A DNA stretch of 64,000 nt from NCBI GenBank assembly GCA_001051155.2, contig JYIP02000001.1, positions 4,278,001-4,342,000 of the forward strand, written 5' to 3'. Shown here one piece after another: positions 47,188 through 59,431 of this stretch. Position 1 is the stretch's first letter, and every line of letters starts with the position of its first letter. Under the pieces are notes generated by a model. That model had not been told where the DNA came from and did no database searches. It saw only the letters and a program-made list of their open reading frames with translations. The DNA comes from Chrysoporthe austroafricana. Its lineage: Eukaryota > Ascomycota > Sordariomycetes > Diaporthales > Cryphonectriaceae. The position numbers were made by a program, and so were the translations under genes.

Positions 47188-48602
47188 AGCTCGCTGTGAC
47201 TAGACCACCAACGGTTATGTGAGTGAGCATTGAACATTTCAGAGTCACGACTTGGCACGTTGTTATCAGCGTAAGATATAAAAAGACAATACCACGTGAG
47301 TACCTAGGTATGCTTCGGGAATAACGGCAGTGCTTTCCGTGTAAAAGCCAAGAGGTCTCAAATTAGTTGGTGTAAGGCTCGGCTTATGAAACCATTCCCT
47401 ATTTAGCCTCAATTCAATGGCACAGAAATAGAATAGAAGTAGGCAAAACTTCGGAACCTTATTTTGACTCTAATTTTATTATGGGCCGATATCCTATGTG
47501 ACAGAAAATATGGACCTCGATGGATTAGAATGGCTGATTGGAGCTCTCTTTACTCCTTAAATCTTTGACATGTCGGAGCACTTAACTACTCCCCCTTCGT
47601 AGATGTCTCTTTCAAAGCAAAATCACTGCAAGTGAAGTTGTGAACTAACCGGCAGATGGTCACCTTCCACGGAACACTCTTCTCATTCTCTCATCTTTAA
47701 TCCTCTCGAGGTTTATTTAGCTACTTTTTAATCATAATCATGAAAGAGAAGAGGGGCAAAGAGCTATTGGCGTCTGCGAGAGGCAATAGCACTTGTAAGT
47801 TCCAGATAATCTTATCAGAAATATAAAATAATACTGAGATGCCGAACAATAGTTGCACACGTTGGACCTTGGATTATATCTCCATTCTCATGCCCATTCT
47901 TTGTACTGAGGCCCAGGTGTCAATATACCTTCATTCAGTAATTCGACCTTGTTCAGGGCAGATCGAGTCCAACGTCGCTTCAGTGAAGCATGGAATGTAT
48001 TCGTATCACTCGTGACTCAACACAGTTGCATATTTAAGTTGACCATAAGGTGCATATTCTTTCTGATTAAGGAGAGTTTTCTATGATTTAGTATCATTCA
48101 AAGCAAATGATTCCTATGCTATCTAAGTCAGCTTCGCAAAGTCGTCATCTCCATTGCCTGGAAAAGACCATGTAAGCCTGATCCGATGCGGGGGCTTTCA
48201 TGCTGTAGCAGGCAACGCCTGTGGTACAAAGCATCATCAGCTGCTACAGGAATAGCTACGCCATGTGGGGCGGGCTCGACTGCCCGATGAAGCTCACCGA
48301 TGAAGACGCGCCTAGGTGTTGCCTAGTATGCATTGTCTTTGCGCCTTTTAAACTTATTACATATCGATTTGAGCCTGTAAGACATCTCATACCGCAGGCC
48401 ACTTTCTCAAACTGTACTGGAGTGGTTCACTATGCGCATCTATGATAAGCCATGAACCCTACTTGAACACCTGTGGATGCTTCTCAGTATGTTGCCCAGA
48501 GCAGCATTAACCACCATGGACGCTTGGGAGTCATCAAATGATGTTTTCTTCAAGTCGTACCAGCACCCTTTTGTCGCCGCGACTGTGATACTGCATAATG
48601 GG
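47188..48602. promoter_or_regulatory. Divergent region between GH94 and the ABC pseudogene
   Basis: 1.4 kb, fairly AT-rich. No gene is supported. It holds the promoter of GH94 and the former promoter of the transporter. Confidence 0.35.
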
Positions 48603-51600
48603 ATGAACAGAGTCAGCAACTCGACATGTGCTACCGATTGGAGCTTCGGTCCATTTGTACATGATTGTCAAAGAGAACCCGACTTTACAATGCTATTCGA
48701 AGAAAGTATTTTATCTATTTCTCCTTCGTCCTTTTTCATACTCTTTGCTTTTTGCCGCATACTGTCCTTGCGAAGGAGTAAAACTGAAGGCACCATCAGA
48801 GGACCAGTCCTGAAGTTCAGCAAGCTTGTGGGATATCACCTTTCCGTCAATTGAAGTGACATACTCATGTCTGATGCAAATCTAGGCTATGATTTTAATC
48901 TTGGGGATTGTCAATGTGGCAATCCTTGCTACAGTCCTGGGACCTTACACTCCTGGTGACCATTGGAGGCTCGCTTCTGCGGTAATGTCGATCCTGACTT
49001 CTGTGCCTATGAGTGTTCTGTCCTTTTATGAGCATACGGTGAAGTTGAGAACATCGTTATTGCTAAATGCGTACCTCACCGTGTCTCTGTGCCTGGAAGT
49101 TATCCGGGCAAGGACATCTTGGCTAGTGTTCGGTAGCAATACTTACACCGTCTTATTCACCACTAGTATAGGCATCACGGCAATCCTCGCAGTCTTGGAG
49201 GCTATGCCGAAGAGATACCTGAATAGGCTAAATATTCAAGAGATCAGCCCTGAGGAGACGAGCGGGCTCTTTTCATTGGCAATCGTATCATGAATCAATC
49301 CTATAATTCGCCTCGGCAACCGCAAGATTCTCGGCACGGAGGATCTATACCCTCTCGACTCTCAGCTTTCGGCGGATGTAGTGTCCCGAGATTTTCAGAA
49401 GGCATGGCGAGGCAAGAAGGGCTCATCGCACAGATAGCTGATAGCCATTTTGATCAAGTGTTTCTGCTGGTCACTCTTCATACCCGTTCCGAGCCGTATC
49501 GCTGTGCTCATTTTCTCTTTCTGCCAGCCTTTTTTCATCCAAAGACTAGTCGACTACCTGCAAAGTGATCCGGCAACCGATCAAAGCACCAAGTCCGCCT
49601 TGATGCTAGCCAGCATCTGCATATACGGCGGCATCGCGCTGTCGACGACAAACTTCGAATATCTCAATAACCGTGCCTTCGCCAAAGTCCGCAGCGCGCT
49701 CGCGACCGCCATCTTCCAGCGCGCAATCGAGCTCAATTCCACGCACCTGGACACATCAGTCTTGACCCTCATGAGCACGGACATCGAGCGCATCAAAGAG
49801 GGCCTGAGAGCCTTCCATGAAGTCTGGGCCAACACGCTCGAAGTGATCCTAGCCGCCTGGCTCTTGCAGCAACAGCTCGGGCCGGCGTTCCTGGCCCCCA
49901 TCGTCGTTGTAATTATCTGCGCCTTTGTGACAACCTGGGTCAGCAGCCTCGCCGGGCCGAGGATCGCGAAGTGGACGGCGCACACCGAGGACCGGGTGAC
50001 GCTGACGAGTGCGGTGGTGTCGAACATAAAATCTATCAAAATTTCGGGATTGGCCGAGTCCACGGCAGCGTCGTTGCAGGAGGCGAGGGAGCGGGAGATA
50101 GATGCCGGAACCTCTTACAGGGTGATGGTAGTGTTTTCGGCTTTCAACGCCTTCGTACCGGAGTATCTTATCCCCATCGTAACGTTTGTAGTGGCCGCTG
50201 GACGGCGGCTGAGGATGGCACAGATCTTCGCAACCTTTCGTACTTGCGGCTGATTACTTCGCCTCTGGCACAGCTGTTCCAGAAGGTGCCGTTCATGATG
50301 ACCGCATTCGCAAGCCTGAGCCGCGTCCAAGAGTTCCTCGACAAAGAGAAGCACGCAGACTACCGGGTTTTCGAGGAATCCTCGGATGATGTCGGTGAAC
50401 GAGATAGCAGCGCCATCTCGCTCGATAACGTGAAGGTGGACTAGACACAGGAAAAGTGGCAGCTCCGCGACTTGAACCTGACTATTCCAAAGTCCCAAAT
50501 CACCATGCTCATAGGCCCAGTGGCATCCGGCAAATCGACGCTTTGCAAGGCACTTCTGGGCGAAGCCACGTTCACCGAAGGCGTTGTTACGTTCCACCAA
50601 CAGCATCTGCGGATTGGATACTGTGACCAGGCGGTCTTTCTCGTCAACGGATCCATCAGGTCCAATATTATCGGCTTCGAGGCCTTTGAAAATACTCTGT
50701 ACGGCGAAGTCCTGGACGCGGTCTTGCTCAAAGCCGATCTTCGGGTCCTGTCCAAGGGCGACGCGACTGAGATCGGGAGCGGAGTCACCCTCAGCGGTGG
50801 TCAGAAGCAGCGGCTCGCTCTCGCACGCGCTCTGTATCTTAACACAGACACCTACATCTTGGATGATTTCACGGTAGGTCTAGACAGGACGACTGCTAAT
50901 GAGATCATTCGACGCCTGTTGCGGCCCGATGGCTTTCTCGGTCGCAGAAAAGCCACCGTCGTTTGGTCTACGCACTCCATCTAATATCTGTCCATAGCTC
51001 AGCGTGTCATCGTCTTAGGCACAGATGGCCGTGTACTCCAGCAAGGCGGCCCCGAGGAAGTGTTGCAAGACCGTTCAGTGACACTGACGTTAGAAGAGGA
51101 TGAGGAAAAGCAGGGAGAGGACGAGATTCCTGTCACTGACGGCCAAGATACTAAGAAAGATAGCGAAAAGGACCCCTCCCGCACGCTGAACGAAGCTTCT
51201 ATTTATGTCCATTACTTCTCATCCTTTGGCAAGCCTCTCACAACGGCCGTCATTATCACAGGTCTCTTCTTCGGCTTCTTCTTCAACGCAGGCGCGGTAT
51301 GGCTCAAGACCTGGGCCGAAAACACCTTCGTCATCCCCGGTCCACTCAGCCGCATCAACGCCTTTTATCTCAGCATCTATGCCGGCATCAACAGCATGGC
51401 GCTGGCCACCATGTGTGCATATGTCTCCATAACGATCGTCGGTATGGCTCGAGCCTCAGGCTCGGTGCTGCACCGCCGCGCCGTGAGTGCGCTGATGCAC
51501 GCACCGCTTCGCTACCTCACGAACACCGACGCGGGGGTGCTCGTGAACTACTTCTCGCAAGACATGAACCTCGTAGATACCGTCCTCCCGCCCTTGGTCA

Positions 51601-52961
51601 TGAACACCTTCGCCGTCGGGTGCTTGCTCCTCGGGCAGGCCGTCGTCATCACGATCGGCACCCCTGCCATCCTGCTCACGTACCCCGCCGTGGCCGGCGC
51701 GGTCCGCGCCTTCACCAGGCGCTACCTACGCGCCTCGCGGCAGCTGCGCCTCCTAGAGCTCGAGAATAAGTCCCCCCTATACGCGGAGTCCGCCGACGCC
51801 GTGCGGGGCGCCGCCTCGATCCGGGCGCTCGGCTGGGCCGCGGCGTACGTGGCGCAGAACCGCCGGCACCTGGACGACGCGCAGCGGCCGCTGTACCTGC
51901 TGCAGGTCATGGGGACGTGGCTCAGCCTTGTGGTGAAGCTCGTCGTCGCGGCCATCGCGGTCGTGTTCACTGTGCTGGCGACGACGCGCGTCGGGGCCCC
52001 TGCCGGAGGCGCGGGGCTCATCGACGCGGGGTTCGTGGCGCTCATGTCGTTCGGCGACTGGCTCAATAGCATCGTGCAGTGCTGGGTGCAGCTGGAGATG
52101 GGCCTCGGGTCCGTGAAGAGGTTGAAGGAGTTTGGTGAGCGGGCGGGGAAGGAAGAGCGCGTTGGGGAGGACCTGAGACCCGGGGAGATGTGGCCAGTGA
52201 AGGGGGAGATCGTGATCGAGCGGGTGGATGCTTCGTACGCGGTGGAAGGATATAAGGACGATGCGGAGAATGCGAATTTGGTGCTGAGAGGGGTGTCGAT
52301 GAAGGTGTCCGCTGGTGAGAAGCTCGCGATCGTGGGAAGGACGGGTAGTGGCAAGTCGTCGCTTATCCTCCTGTTATTGCGCCTGCTTGATCCGACCCCT
52401 GAGACCGAGAATAACATCACCATCGACGGCCTGCCACTCCGCCGCATCCACCGAGACACGCTCCGCCAGACGCTTATCGCCATACCGCAGGATATGGTAT
52501 TCCTGGCGGAAAGCGAGACGTTCAAAGCGGCTTTGGACCCGTATTCGCGGGCCACCGAAGGAAAGTGCCTTGAGGCACTGGAAGAAGTCGGCCTTCGCGG
52601 CGCCGTCGAGGGTGTCGGCGGGATCCACGCGGAGACTGGCAAGGAGACGCTGAGTCAGGGTCAAAAGAAGCTCTTCAGCCTGGCTGTTGCTGTACTCCGC
52701 GCACGGTTCCGCGAAAAGGGTGGTTGCGCCGGTGGCGTATTGCTGCTGGATGAGATTACGGCGAATGTGGACAGGGAGACTGAGAAGGCCATCATGCGGG
52801 TGGTCGAGCGAGTGCTCAGCGGCTACACGGTGGTGGCAGTGATGCATAGCCTTGAGTCTGTGGCGAGCTTCGATAGAGTGCTTGTGATGGCTGAGGGACG
52901 AGTAGTCAAGGAGGGCACTCCCGAGCTATTGACCAAGGAGCAGGAGGTAGACGGTCGATGA
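48603..52961 (+). pseudogene. ABCC (MRP-type) ABC transporter, inactivated
   Basis: Full-length ABCC layout. TMD0 starts MNRVSNSTCATDWSFGP at 48603 and is split by a 58-bp intron (48828-48885). TMD1 follows, then NBD1 (Walker A GPVASGKST, signature LSGGQKQRLALARAL, Walker B YILDDFTVGLD), TMD2, and NBD2 (GRTGSGKSS, LSQGQKKLFSL, GVLLLDEITANVD). The frame is broken by TGA 49291-49293 (conserved Trp of the WxNP motif), TAG 49435-49437, TAG 50442-50444 and TAA 50982-50984. A one-base deletion lies near 50231-50240, before the SYLRLITSPLAQLFQ motif. From 51060 the second half is open for 633 codons. Each stop is one C-to-T or G-to-A step from a sense codon. A sequencing error could explain the frameshift but hardly all five lesions. 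Confidence 0.85.
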
Positions 52962-53468
52962 TGAGCGTGCAAGCAAGACGAGCTGAATACCTGGATATCA
53001 TTGGGAATAATGACCATGTGAATCACTCGAAGCCCGGGTCTGTACAAGATTCAATAATATCCCTTACTGAATTCATTTAACTTCAGAAGCGAGGGTGGTT
53101 TCAGCTGTGAGGCCCAGAAAGCTGTCCAGCGATATCCAATGCCAGTGCCGTCAGAGACACGGTGAGTTTCATCCAAGTCAATTGACTATCACTGATCCTC
53201 CCCAGCCTTGAGCAGAGTCGAGGAAATGCTAGCATGAATGAGGTGGGTATAGCCAAATGCAGGAGCGGAGAGGGGTGAGCATTTGCCTTCAAACCTCCCA
53301 AGCGCCGTTCATAATTTCGTAAGTCGCATATCCCAGACCAGCATGATCGTTTCGCTAGCCATGCAAATATCAACAACGCCGCCCTGGCCAGTGAAGCATG
53401 GCAGTCGTAGCTCTAGTAATACAGATTGCGAGTAAGCCGGCGTGTCGAGCACCCTAGATGAAAGTAAG
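52962..53468. other. Intergenic downstream of the ABC pseudogene
   Basis: No supported gene. An 84-codon minus-strand frame at 53309-53563 overlaps the Cys-rich fragment in another frame and has no recognisable domain. Confidence 0.3.
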
Positions 53469-53666
53469 TTAGCGGCCCGAACGAAGACGGCGGACGGTAG
53501 GTCGCTCACAATCGCATCTATCCTCGGTGCATCCATCATTGTGAATGGTACAATACCCGCCACGGCAGCTGCTGCAAATCCGCTGTGTCCTCTCGATGCA
53601 GGAGTGGCACTGTCGAGAAGGCGTCAGCTTCGAACGCAAGTAAAGAGTCAAACCCGAAACGTACAT
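53469..53666 (-). pseudogene. Possible fragment of an F-box-type Cys-rich C-terminus
   Basis: A minus-strand frame reads QCHSCIERTQRICSSCRGGY and then CTIHNDGCTEDRCDCE. This CxxC...CxxC-GGYC-x2-HN-G pattern is like the cysteine-rich tails of fungal F-box proteins. It lies 277 bp downstream of a complete F-box gene on the same strand whose own tail is of the same general type. No F-box or LRR part belongs to it, so it may be a remnant of a duplicated gene, or a chance frame. Confidence 0.3.
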
Positions 53667-53943
53667 TAATTCCGCATTCCCAGCAACTGCGAATTAGGCG
53701 GCGCTGGAAGGAACCCCTGTCAGCAGATGATTTATGCCCTCAATGAAGCGAGAGTAATGATTTTACAGGAGAGGGGGGCTCAGTAGCGGTAACCTGCAAG
53801 CCAGTGGCATGTAGGGGGATAGAACCTTGCATACAATCTGGTCGACCTCCACAGGATGACAGGACAGGACACGGGGGATGAATTTGGCCCAGCTCGTGCG
53901 AGAAATCGTCCAGCTAAGAGAACTGTCGCCTTTCCGCAGAACG

Positions 53944-55447
53944 TCATCCTGTATTGGCCTCCGTCGAGCCCTCGGCTGGGGTGATGCGTGCGAGCTCACT
54001 GGTCCTGTCGGCCTCGGACAGCTCGCACACGATACAGAGACCGTCTCGTACCTCGTAGTACAGCCCATCATGGGAATCCATCTGCCCCAGGGTGTAGCAC
54101 TTCTCGCACCACCACCTGGAGCAATTCCAGCAGCACCGGTCTCGCAGACACTCCACGCACCGGGCGATGAAGCGTTTTGGCTGAATGTCGCTGCTTCGGG
54201 CCCCTCGTGGAGACCTTGCCTCCGCACCATTTGGACACTTGGCCGCCGTCACGTTGGAGGAATGCAGTGGTGGTGGCGCGAGCAAGGGGAAGCGGCAGGT
54301 GTCGTCGTCGGCGTCCACGCCACCAGATTCGCCCCAGACGGTCCAGCCTTCAGGTGCAGAGCCACAGCCGGCACAGCCGTCCAGCGCCTGCGTTGTGGCG
54401 GCCCATTTTGCTGGGCCATCGGGTGCAAGAGGGTACGCTGGAGCGTTTGCAGCCATGTCAATAGTCCCGTACGCAGGTGAGTTGAGATGCCACGGGCCGC
54501 GACACAGAACTCCGTCGAACGAAATGACCCCTGCACAGGCCAATATGGTGGAAGCCCATTCCCTTGAGATCGGGCGTGGTACTTTGACGGTTCTCCTCTC
54601 GTACCACGGGCAGTTGTCAGCGTCGTCGTTCAATGCCGCGGCGAGGGTCTTATGAGACCGCTGGTTCCAGGTAGACTGAATGGACGCCTCCCCGCAAGCA
54701 ACTGGTGTAGTGTTTGCTGGCAGCGAGGGCGGTTCCTTTGCGCCAAAGATGTACAGGCCCCTGAGCCGTGGTGTACCTTCGGGTCGGCTGGGACGGACCG
54801 CCATCTGAAGGACTGCCCGGAGCTTCGGTTCGTTAAGGTTCTTCACCTCGCGCAGGGACAAGATGCGCACAGGCAGGGAAGGTTCGCTGATGATGTCGTG
54901 AACGAGCTCGGCCGTCACGGACAGGCCGTCGAGGATCAGCGTGGAAACATCGCGCAGCAAGTCACGCCTGCGCAACGCAGCGAAGATACCTCTCAACGGC
55001 CCGGCATAGAAGCTGTTTCAGCGTTACCAGTATCAGCACGGCATCGCTGCGAACAAGGACAGAGCTGTGCAAGACATACTCGTCTTCCGTGACGTTCTCA
55101 TCCAGCTGGACATTGCGCCAGGTGTTCCCTCCCTGGTCGATGGGCTCAATATCAAACTGGGCGGACCTGACTAAGCTGAGGTCGAGATGGCGCAACACGC
55201 GGGGGGTCTGGTATACGAGACCTCGGAATACCCTGGAAGCCGCCGCGAGATTCAACGTGGCGGAGATAGGCAGGTAGTCAACCGTGTGTGAGAGCAAGAG
55301 GGGGTTCGATAATATGGAGAGGATGGTGGTTGTCTCGATCTCGTCTGGCAGAATATGTCCGCCACCACCGCGATCGTGGCTGATGGCCATCGCCGGCCGC
55401 ACGCTCCCGGCGTCGTAGTTGATCAACGGCGTCGAAGAGAAACGCAT
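53944..55447 (-). CDS. F-box protein with Cys-rich C-terminus
   Basis: Two exons, 55447-55080 and 55012-53944, joined by removing a 67-bp intron with GTATGT donor, CTGAT branch and AAACAG acceptor; 478 residues. The F-box is visible around residues 52-90 (YLPISATLNLAAASRVFRGL, then VLRHLDLS). Leucine-rich stretches follow (RRRDLLRDVSTLILDGLSVT and LPVRILSLREVKNLNEPKLR). Near the C-terminus, RCVECLRDRCCWNCSRWWCE forms a putative metal-binding cluster. F-box proteins recruit substrates to SCF ubiquitin ligases; the target is unknown. The start at 55447 is the first ATG; a second in-frame ATG about 19 codons on is possible. Confidence 0.82.
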
Positions 55448-56905
55448 CAGGTGGTCATGGACGAGGACGAGGATTGCATCAACTCAGCGGGTCGCTCGCA
55501 CGGGGGAACCAGGAGAGCGCCAAAAGAAGAGATAAGGACCATATAAAGGTGGTATTCTCGCTGCAAAGCCCGGAGACTTTTGTCTGCCAGACGCGAGAAC
55601 GGGGCGAGACGGCAGCCGACCACTAGCGGCCGATGGGCGGCGGTGAATGTGCAGCACCACCGAGGAAGATCGCCGTGGTGGTGCGTTTCTGGACGTTCTC
55701 GAACCCCGAACCTGGTCGAGAAGGGACTCGACAGGGTCGATGACAGGGACGCTAGGATCCTGACGCAGGCGGGATGTCACCTCGACAGGACCACGACAGC
55801 CTGGCCATGCGCGTGAGACATCGTCTGGTGCAGACCGACAGCGCCCCGTGAGGAGAGCGATGCTCCCATAGGACACAGTGAGCCCCCCTCCTGCCTACTC
55901 TGTACTATGTAGCAGCGCCGTGGCAGTCTGGCTTCCGGGTCTGACTTGGCACCTGGCCGTGGTGGTGCTTGATCCTTCTACTGGCTTCGTGTCAAACAGT
56001 CCTGCTGGGCGTCGATCACTGGCGAGATTCGACGGGATCCTGTCAGAGGTGAGAAACTCTAAATACACAGCGCGATGATCTTGGCTGGCCCAGCCGCGGA
56101 TCTCTGTTGGGACCGAGAATACTGGGTCCCTTGGTAGCTTGGGCCTGCGCGTGGAAGCATCTGTCGTTTCTGGGGTTACCTTGAACGAGGAGTGCCCCTG
56201 AGCTGGCACGGCCTGCCTGCATCTCATAGTGCGGGGAAGCCTCGTGAGGCCACGGCTCGCCTAAGTAAGCACTTCATGAACGGCGCTTGTTGGACCCCTG
56301 TGGGACCCTGATGACCCGACGCCATGCAATGTGATGTGTTCCCGCCGGGAACAGTGGATTACACCACTGATGCAGTGGTGGGCTGTCTGCCGACCGCGTG
56401 TTCAGTGCGGACGTATACCCAGTAGTTTCTCATGAAGGATGGTTGGCGGCAGCGGTGGTGGACGTGGTAGTAAGGTCAGCAGCTGGGTGCCCATAGAAGA
56501 CAGAAAGAAGCCTGAAGCCTACTGTTGCCCGCCGGGAGCGGGGCAAGACTACTGAGTATGCCTGCCGCTGCACTTGCCGAGGGCGATGACGACTGCCGCT
56601 GGCCGCCTGCTGGCCCATGGCTCACATGGAACTCCGCAGAATTACCAGTCAACGGGCTGACTGAGCATTCTAGCCTTGCCGCAACCACCTCGACTCCTGC
56701 TGCTGGGTGGCTATCGACGGACCGATCGGTGCTGTGGACGTCGCTGGAGATGTCCCTTTTGCCATGACAATATATTCGTGCTAGAAGGCGACATCACCGC
56801 GCTGCCATCATCCCCGGGCTCATCCTCGTCGCCCCTCCTTACTTCTATCACAGCCACTTGACAGCTCGGGATCTGTTCCGCTACACCTCAACGCATCACC
56901 ACAAT
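55448..56905. promoter_or_regulatory. Divergent region between F-box and UFD1-like genes
   Basis: 1.46 kb of GC-rich DNA. Several frames of 60-130 codons occur on both strands (for example 55484-55876 minus), as expected at this GC content, and none has a domain. No gene is supported. Confidence 0.4.
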
Positions 56906-59212
56906 ATGGCGGACCAGCCCATCTCCCTGAGGTGGTCGGCCTCTTACGGAGTTGGCTCTTCTTCGGACCGCGCTGCCAGAGGCCTCGAAGGCGACAAGAT
57001 CCGCCTGCCACAATCAGCGCTCGAGAACCTCCTCTCCGAATCTGCCAAGCAGACAACCAACCTTGGCTCTGCCTATGATCCCTCGAATCCATATATTCGC
57101 TCCGCCCGACCTGAGTACTCCGACTCCTTAGCTGGCTTCATTGGCCAGCTGCCAAATCCTCTCATGTTCCGCCTCGTCAACCCAACAAATGGAAACATGG
57201 TCTACGCAGGAATACGAGAGTTCTCTGCTGAAGAAGGGGACATCGCGTTAAGTCCGTATCTCGTCGAGGCTCTGGGTATCAGAGAGGCCACCGAATTCAA
57301 AGATGGCCACGCAGCAGGACAGGCGGTCGACTCAACAGGGGCGAACGGATCTCTGGTCCAGCCACAAATAAGAGTTGAGGCAAAAACATTGCCGAAAGGC
57401 ACGTATGTGAGGCTGCGGCCGCTGGAAGCTGGATATAATCCGGACGACTGGAAAGCCCTCCTGGAACGCCACATGCGCGGCGCATTCACGACGTTGACTC
57501 GAGATGCAGTGCTGTCGGTTCGTGGTGTGAAGGGCGAGACCTTCCAGTTCCTGGTTGACAAATTTGAGCCCGAGGGCGACGGCATATGCGTCGTGGACAC
57601 GGACCTACAAGTCGACATCGAAGCGCTGAATGAGGAGCAGGCACGGGAGACAGTGCGTCAGATAATGGCCAAGGCGCAGCGGGCGCCGGGAACCGCTGAC
57701 GGTAGCTCAACTGGCGGCCCAATCGATATATGGAAGCCTGTGCAGGGTCAGGTTCTCGAGGGAGACTATGTTGACTACGAGCTCGACTCATGGGACAAGA
57801 GCCGGGACTTGGTAATAGCGCTGAGCGGCATCCAGGATGGTGATGAGATCGACTTGTTTGTCAGCCCTCGAACCTCTCGCTCTCGTGTTCCGCCGCGCGA
57901 CTCTGAGCATGTGTTCGGGGAGCTGTCGAGTCCATTACAAGGGAGCAAGGAGATCATCCTCTCTTCGCGGAACGCGGAACTGGATGGAGCAGACGGCCTA
58001 TGGATATCAGTTCACGGGTACTCTTCGAGAGACGAGATTTCTCCCGCAGCACAGCCACGGCCTTTCATATTACGGGCGAGGGCTGCTTCAGATGATGGAG
58101 CTCCGGTTACCACAGACGATGCGGCGGAACACCCGGCGGACGAAGAGAAGTGCAAGAATTGCCTCCAATGGATACCAAAGAGGACCATGATGCTACACGA
58201 AAACTTCTGTCTACGCAACAACGTGGTCTGCCCTCATTGCAAGAATGTCTTCCAAAAACGCTCCTTGGAGTGGCAGAACCATTGGCACTGCGATTTTGGG
58301 GACGGCTTCGGCAGCAGTGCTGAGAGCAGAGCCAAACACGACGCGATATTCCACACACCACACGCCTGCACTAACTGCGGGCCTGAGCAGACCTTCCTTT
58401 CCCTCCCTCTACTTGCCCGTCATCGCACAACCGTATGCCCATCCAAACTCATCCTCTGCCAGTTCTGTCATCTCGAAGTGCCGCAGGAAGGCGACCCAGC
58501 CGACCCAGCCTCGGAGGCCGAGACGGCGATCACCGGACTCACGCCCCACGAGCGGGTAGATGGCACCCGCACGACGGACTGCCACCTTTGCGGCAAGATC
58601 ATTCGGCTTCGCGACATGCCAGCACACATGGCGAATCATGAACTCGACAAGAAATACCGCGAGGCACCACAGATCTGCCGCGACAAGCTGTGCGGACGGA
58701 CCCTCCATGGTGTTGGGCCGCGGGGACAGATAGGCGCGGGATTGCGAATGGGCCAGGGCCCCGGCAATGACCTGGGTCTCTGCTCCATCTGCTTCTCGCC
58801 GCTATATGCCTCCATGCACGACCCCGAAGGAAAAGCCCTGCGGCGCAGGATCGAGCGACGCTACCTCACGCAGCTGATGTCGGGCTGCGGGAAGGGCTGG
58901 TGTGCGAACGAGTGGTGCAAAACGGGGCGGAAGAACATGGGTCTCGAGGCTAGGTCCGTGGCGGGCGGTGCGGCAGGGCTGATGGCCGAGGTGAGGCCGC
59001 TCGTGGCAGAGGTGGACGATAAGAGCAAGCCGATGTTCTTCTGTGTGGACGAGGGCGGGCAGAAGCGGCGGATGGTGGCGGACGTGCTGGCCTCAGAGGG
59101 CGTCTGGGAGCTACAGTGGTGTGTTGCTGCCGCTGAGTCCGAGGGGCCGAACATCGATAAAGCGAGGGAATGGTTGAGAAATTGGGCGCCTGCCAAGGTC
59201 GCGGCGATGTAA
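56906..59212 (+). CDS. UFD1-domain protein with C-terminal zinc fingers
   Basis: 768 codons, no intron. The start is the ATG at 56906 (MADQPISLRW); the frame is open further upstream but without an ATG. A UFD1 domain covers about residues 30-240: LPQSALENLL, PLMFRLVNPTNGNMVYAGIR, EEGDIALSPYLVEALGI, LPKGTYVRLRP and FEPEGDGICVVDTDLQVDI. A C2H2/TRAF-type zinc-finger region covers about 415-620, with CKNC at 416-419, CPHC at 442-445 and further Cys/His pairs to DCHLCGKIIRLRDMPAHMAN. Canonical Ufd1 pairs with Npl4 and Cdc48 to extract ubiquitylated proteins, but is about half this length and lacks the fingers. This is a filamentous-fungal UFD1-family variant and probably not the orthologue of core UFD1. 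Confidence 0.9.
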   Translation: MADQPISLRWSASYGVGSSSDRAARGLEGDKIRLPQSALENLLSESAKQTTNLGSAYDPSNPYIRSARPEYSDSLAGFIGQLPNPLMFRLVNPTNGNMVYAGIREFSAEEGDIALSPYLVEALGIREATEFKDGHAAGQAVDSTGANGSLVQPQIRVEAKTLPKGTYVRLRPLEAGYNPDDWKALLERHMRGAFTTLTRDAVLSVRGVKGETFQFLVDKFEPEGDGICVVDTDLQVDIEALNEEQARETVRQIMAKAQRAPGTADGSSTGGPIDIWKPVQGQVLEGDYVDYELDSWDKSRDLVIALSGIQDGDEIDLFVSPRTSRSRVPPRDSEHVFGELSSPLQGSKEIILSSRNAELDGADGLWISVHGYSSRDEISPAAQPRPFILRARAASDDGAPVTTDDAAEHPADEEKCKNCLQWIPKRTMMLHENFCLRNNVVCPHCKNVFQKRSLEWQNHWHCDFGDGFGSSAESRAKHDAIFHTPHACTNCGPEQTFLSLPLLARHRTTVCPSKLILCQFCHLEVPQEGDPADPASEAETAITGLTPHERVDGTRTTDCHLCGKIIRLRDMPAHMANHELDKKYREAPQICRDKLCGRTLHGVGPRGQIGAGLRMGQGPGNDLGLCSICFSPLYASMHDPEGKALRRRIERRYLTQLMSGCGKGWCANEWCKTGRKNMGLEARSVAGGAAGLMAEVRPLVAEVDDKSKPMFFCVDEGGQKRRMVADVLASEGVWELQWCVAAAESEGPNIDKAREWLRNWAPAKVAAM

Positions 59213-59372
59213 CGGTCTTGTGAGCGTGGACAGACAGATGTAGATCGAGATGATACCCAGAGCCATAGACAGGAATGCAAGCTAACTTGCCCTCACAAAT
59301 CATCACATAAGTTGGGACGGCACAAGAATTTGTATTGCTACTAGGATGACCTCATCTGGATTTGAGCGAGTG

Positions 59373-59431
<59 letters not shown>

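Noticed and set aside
33840..52961. Acyltransferase, ADH, GH94 and ABC transporter as a secondary-metabolite cluster
   Set aside because: No backbone synthase or pathway regulator is present, and housekeeping genes (GPI16, LUC7) lie between them.
53878..54480. 200-codon plus-strand frame
   Set aside because: Antisense to the F-box gene, which has clear domains and a confirmed-looking intron.
55484..55876. 130-codon minus-strand frame upstream of the F-box gene
   Set aside because: No domain, Arg/Ser/Pro-rich as random GC-rich DNA gives; no splice link to the F-box gene seen.
56858..56905. Upstream extension of the UFD1-like frame
   Set aside because: Would need a TTG start; nuclear fungal genes use ATG, found at 56906.
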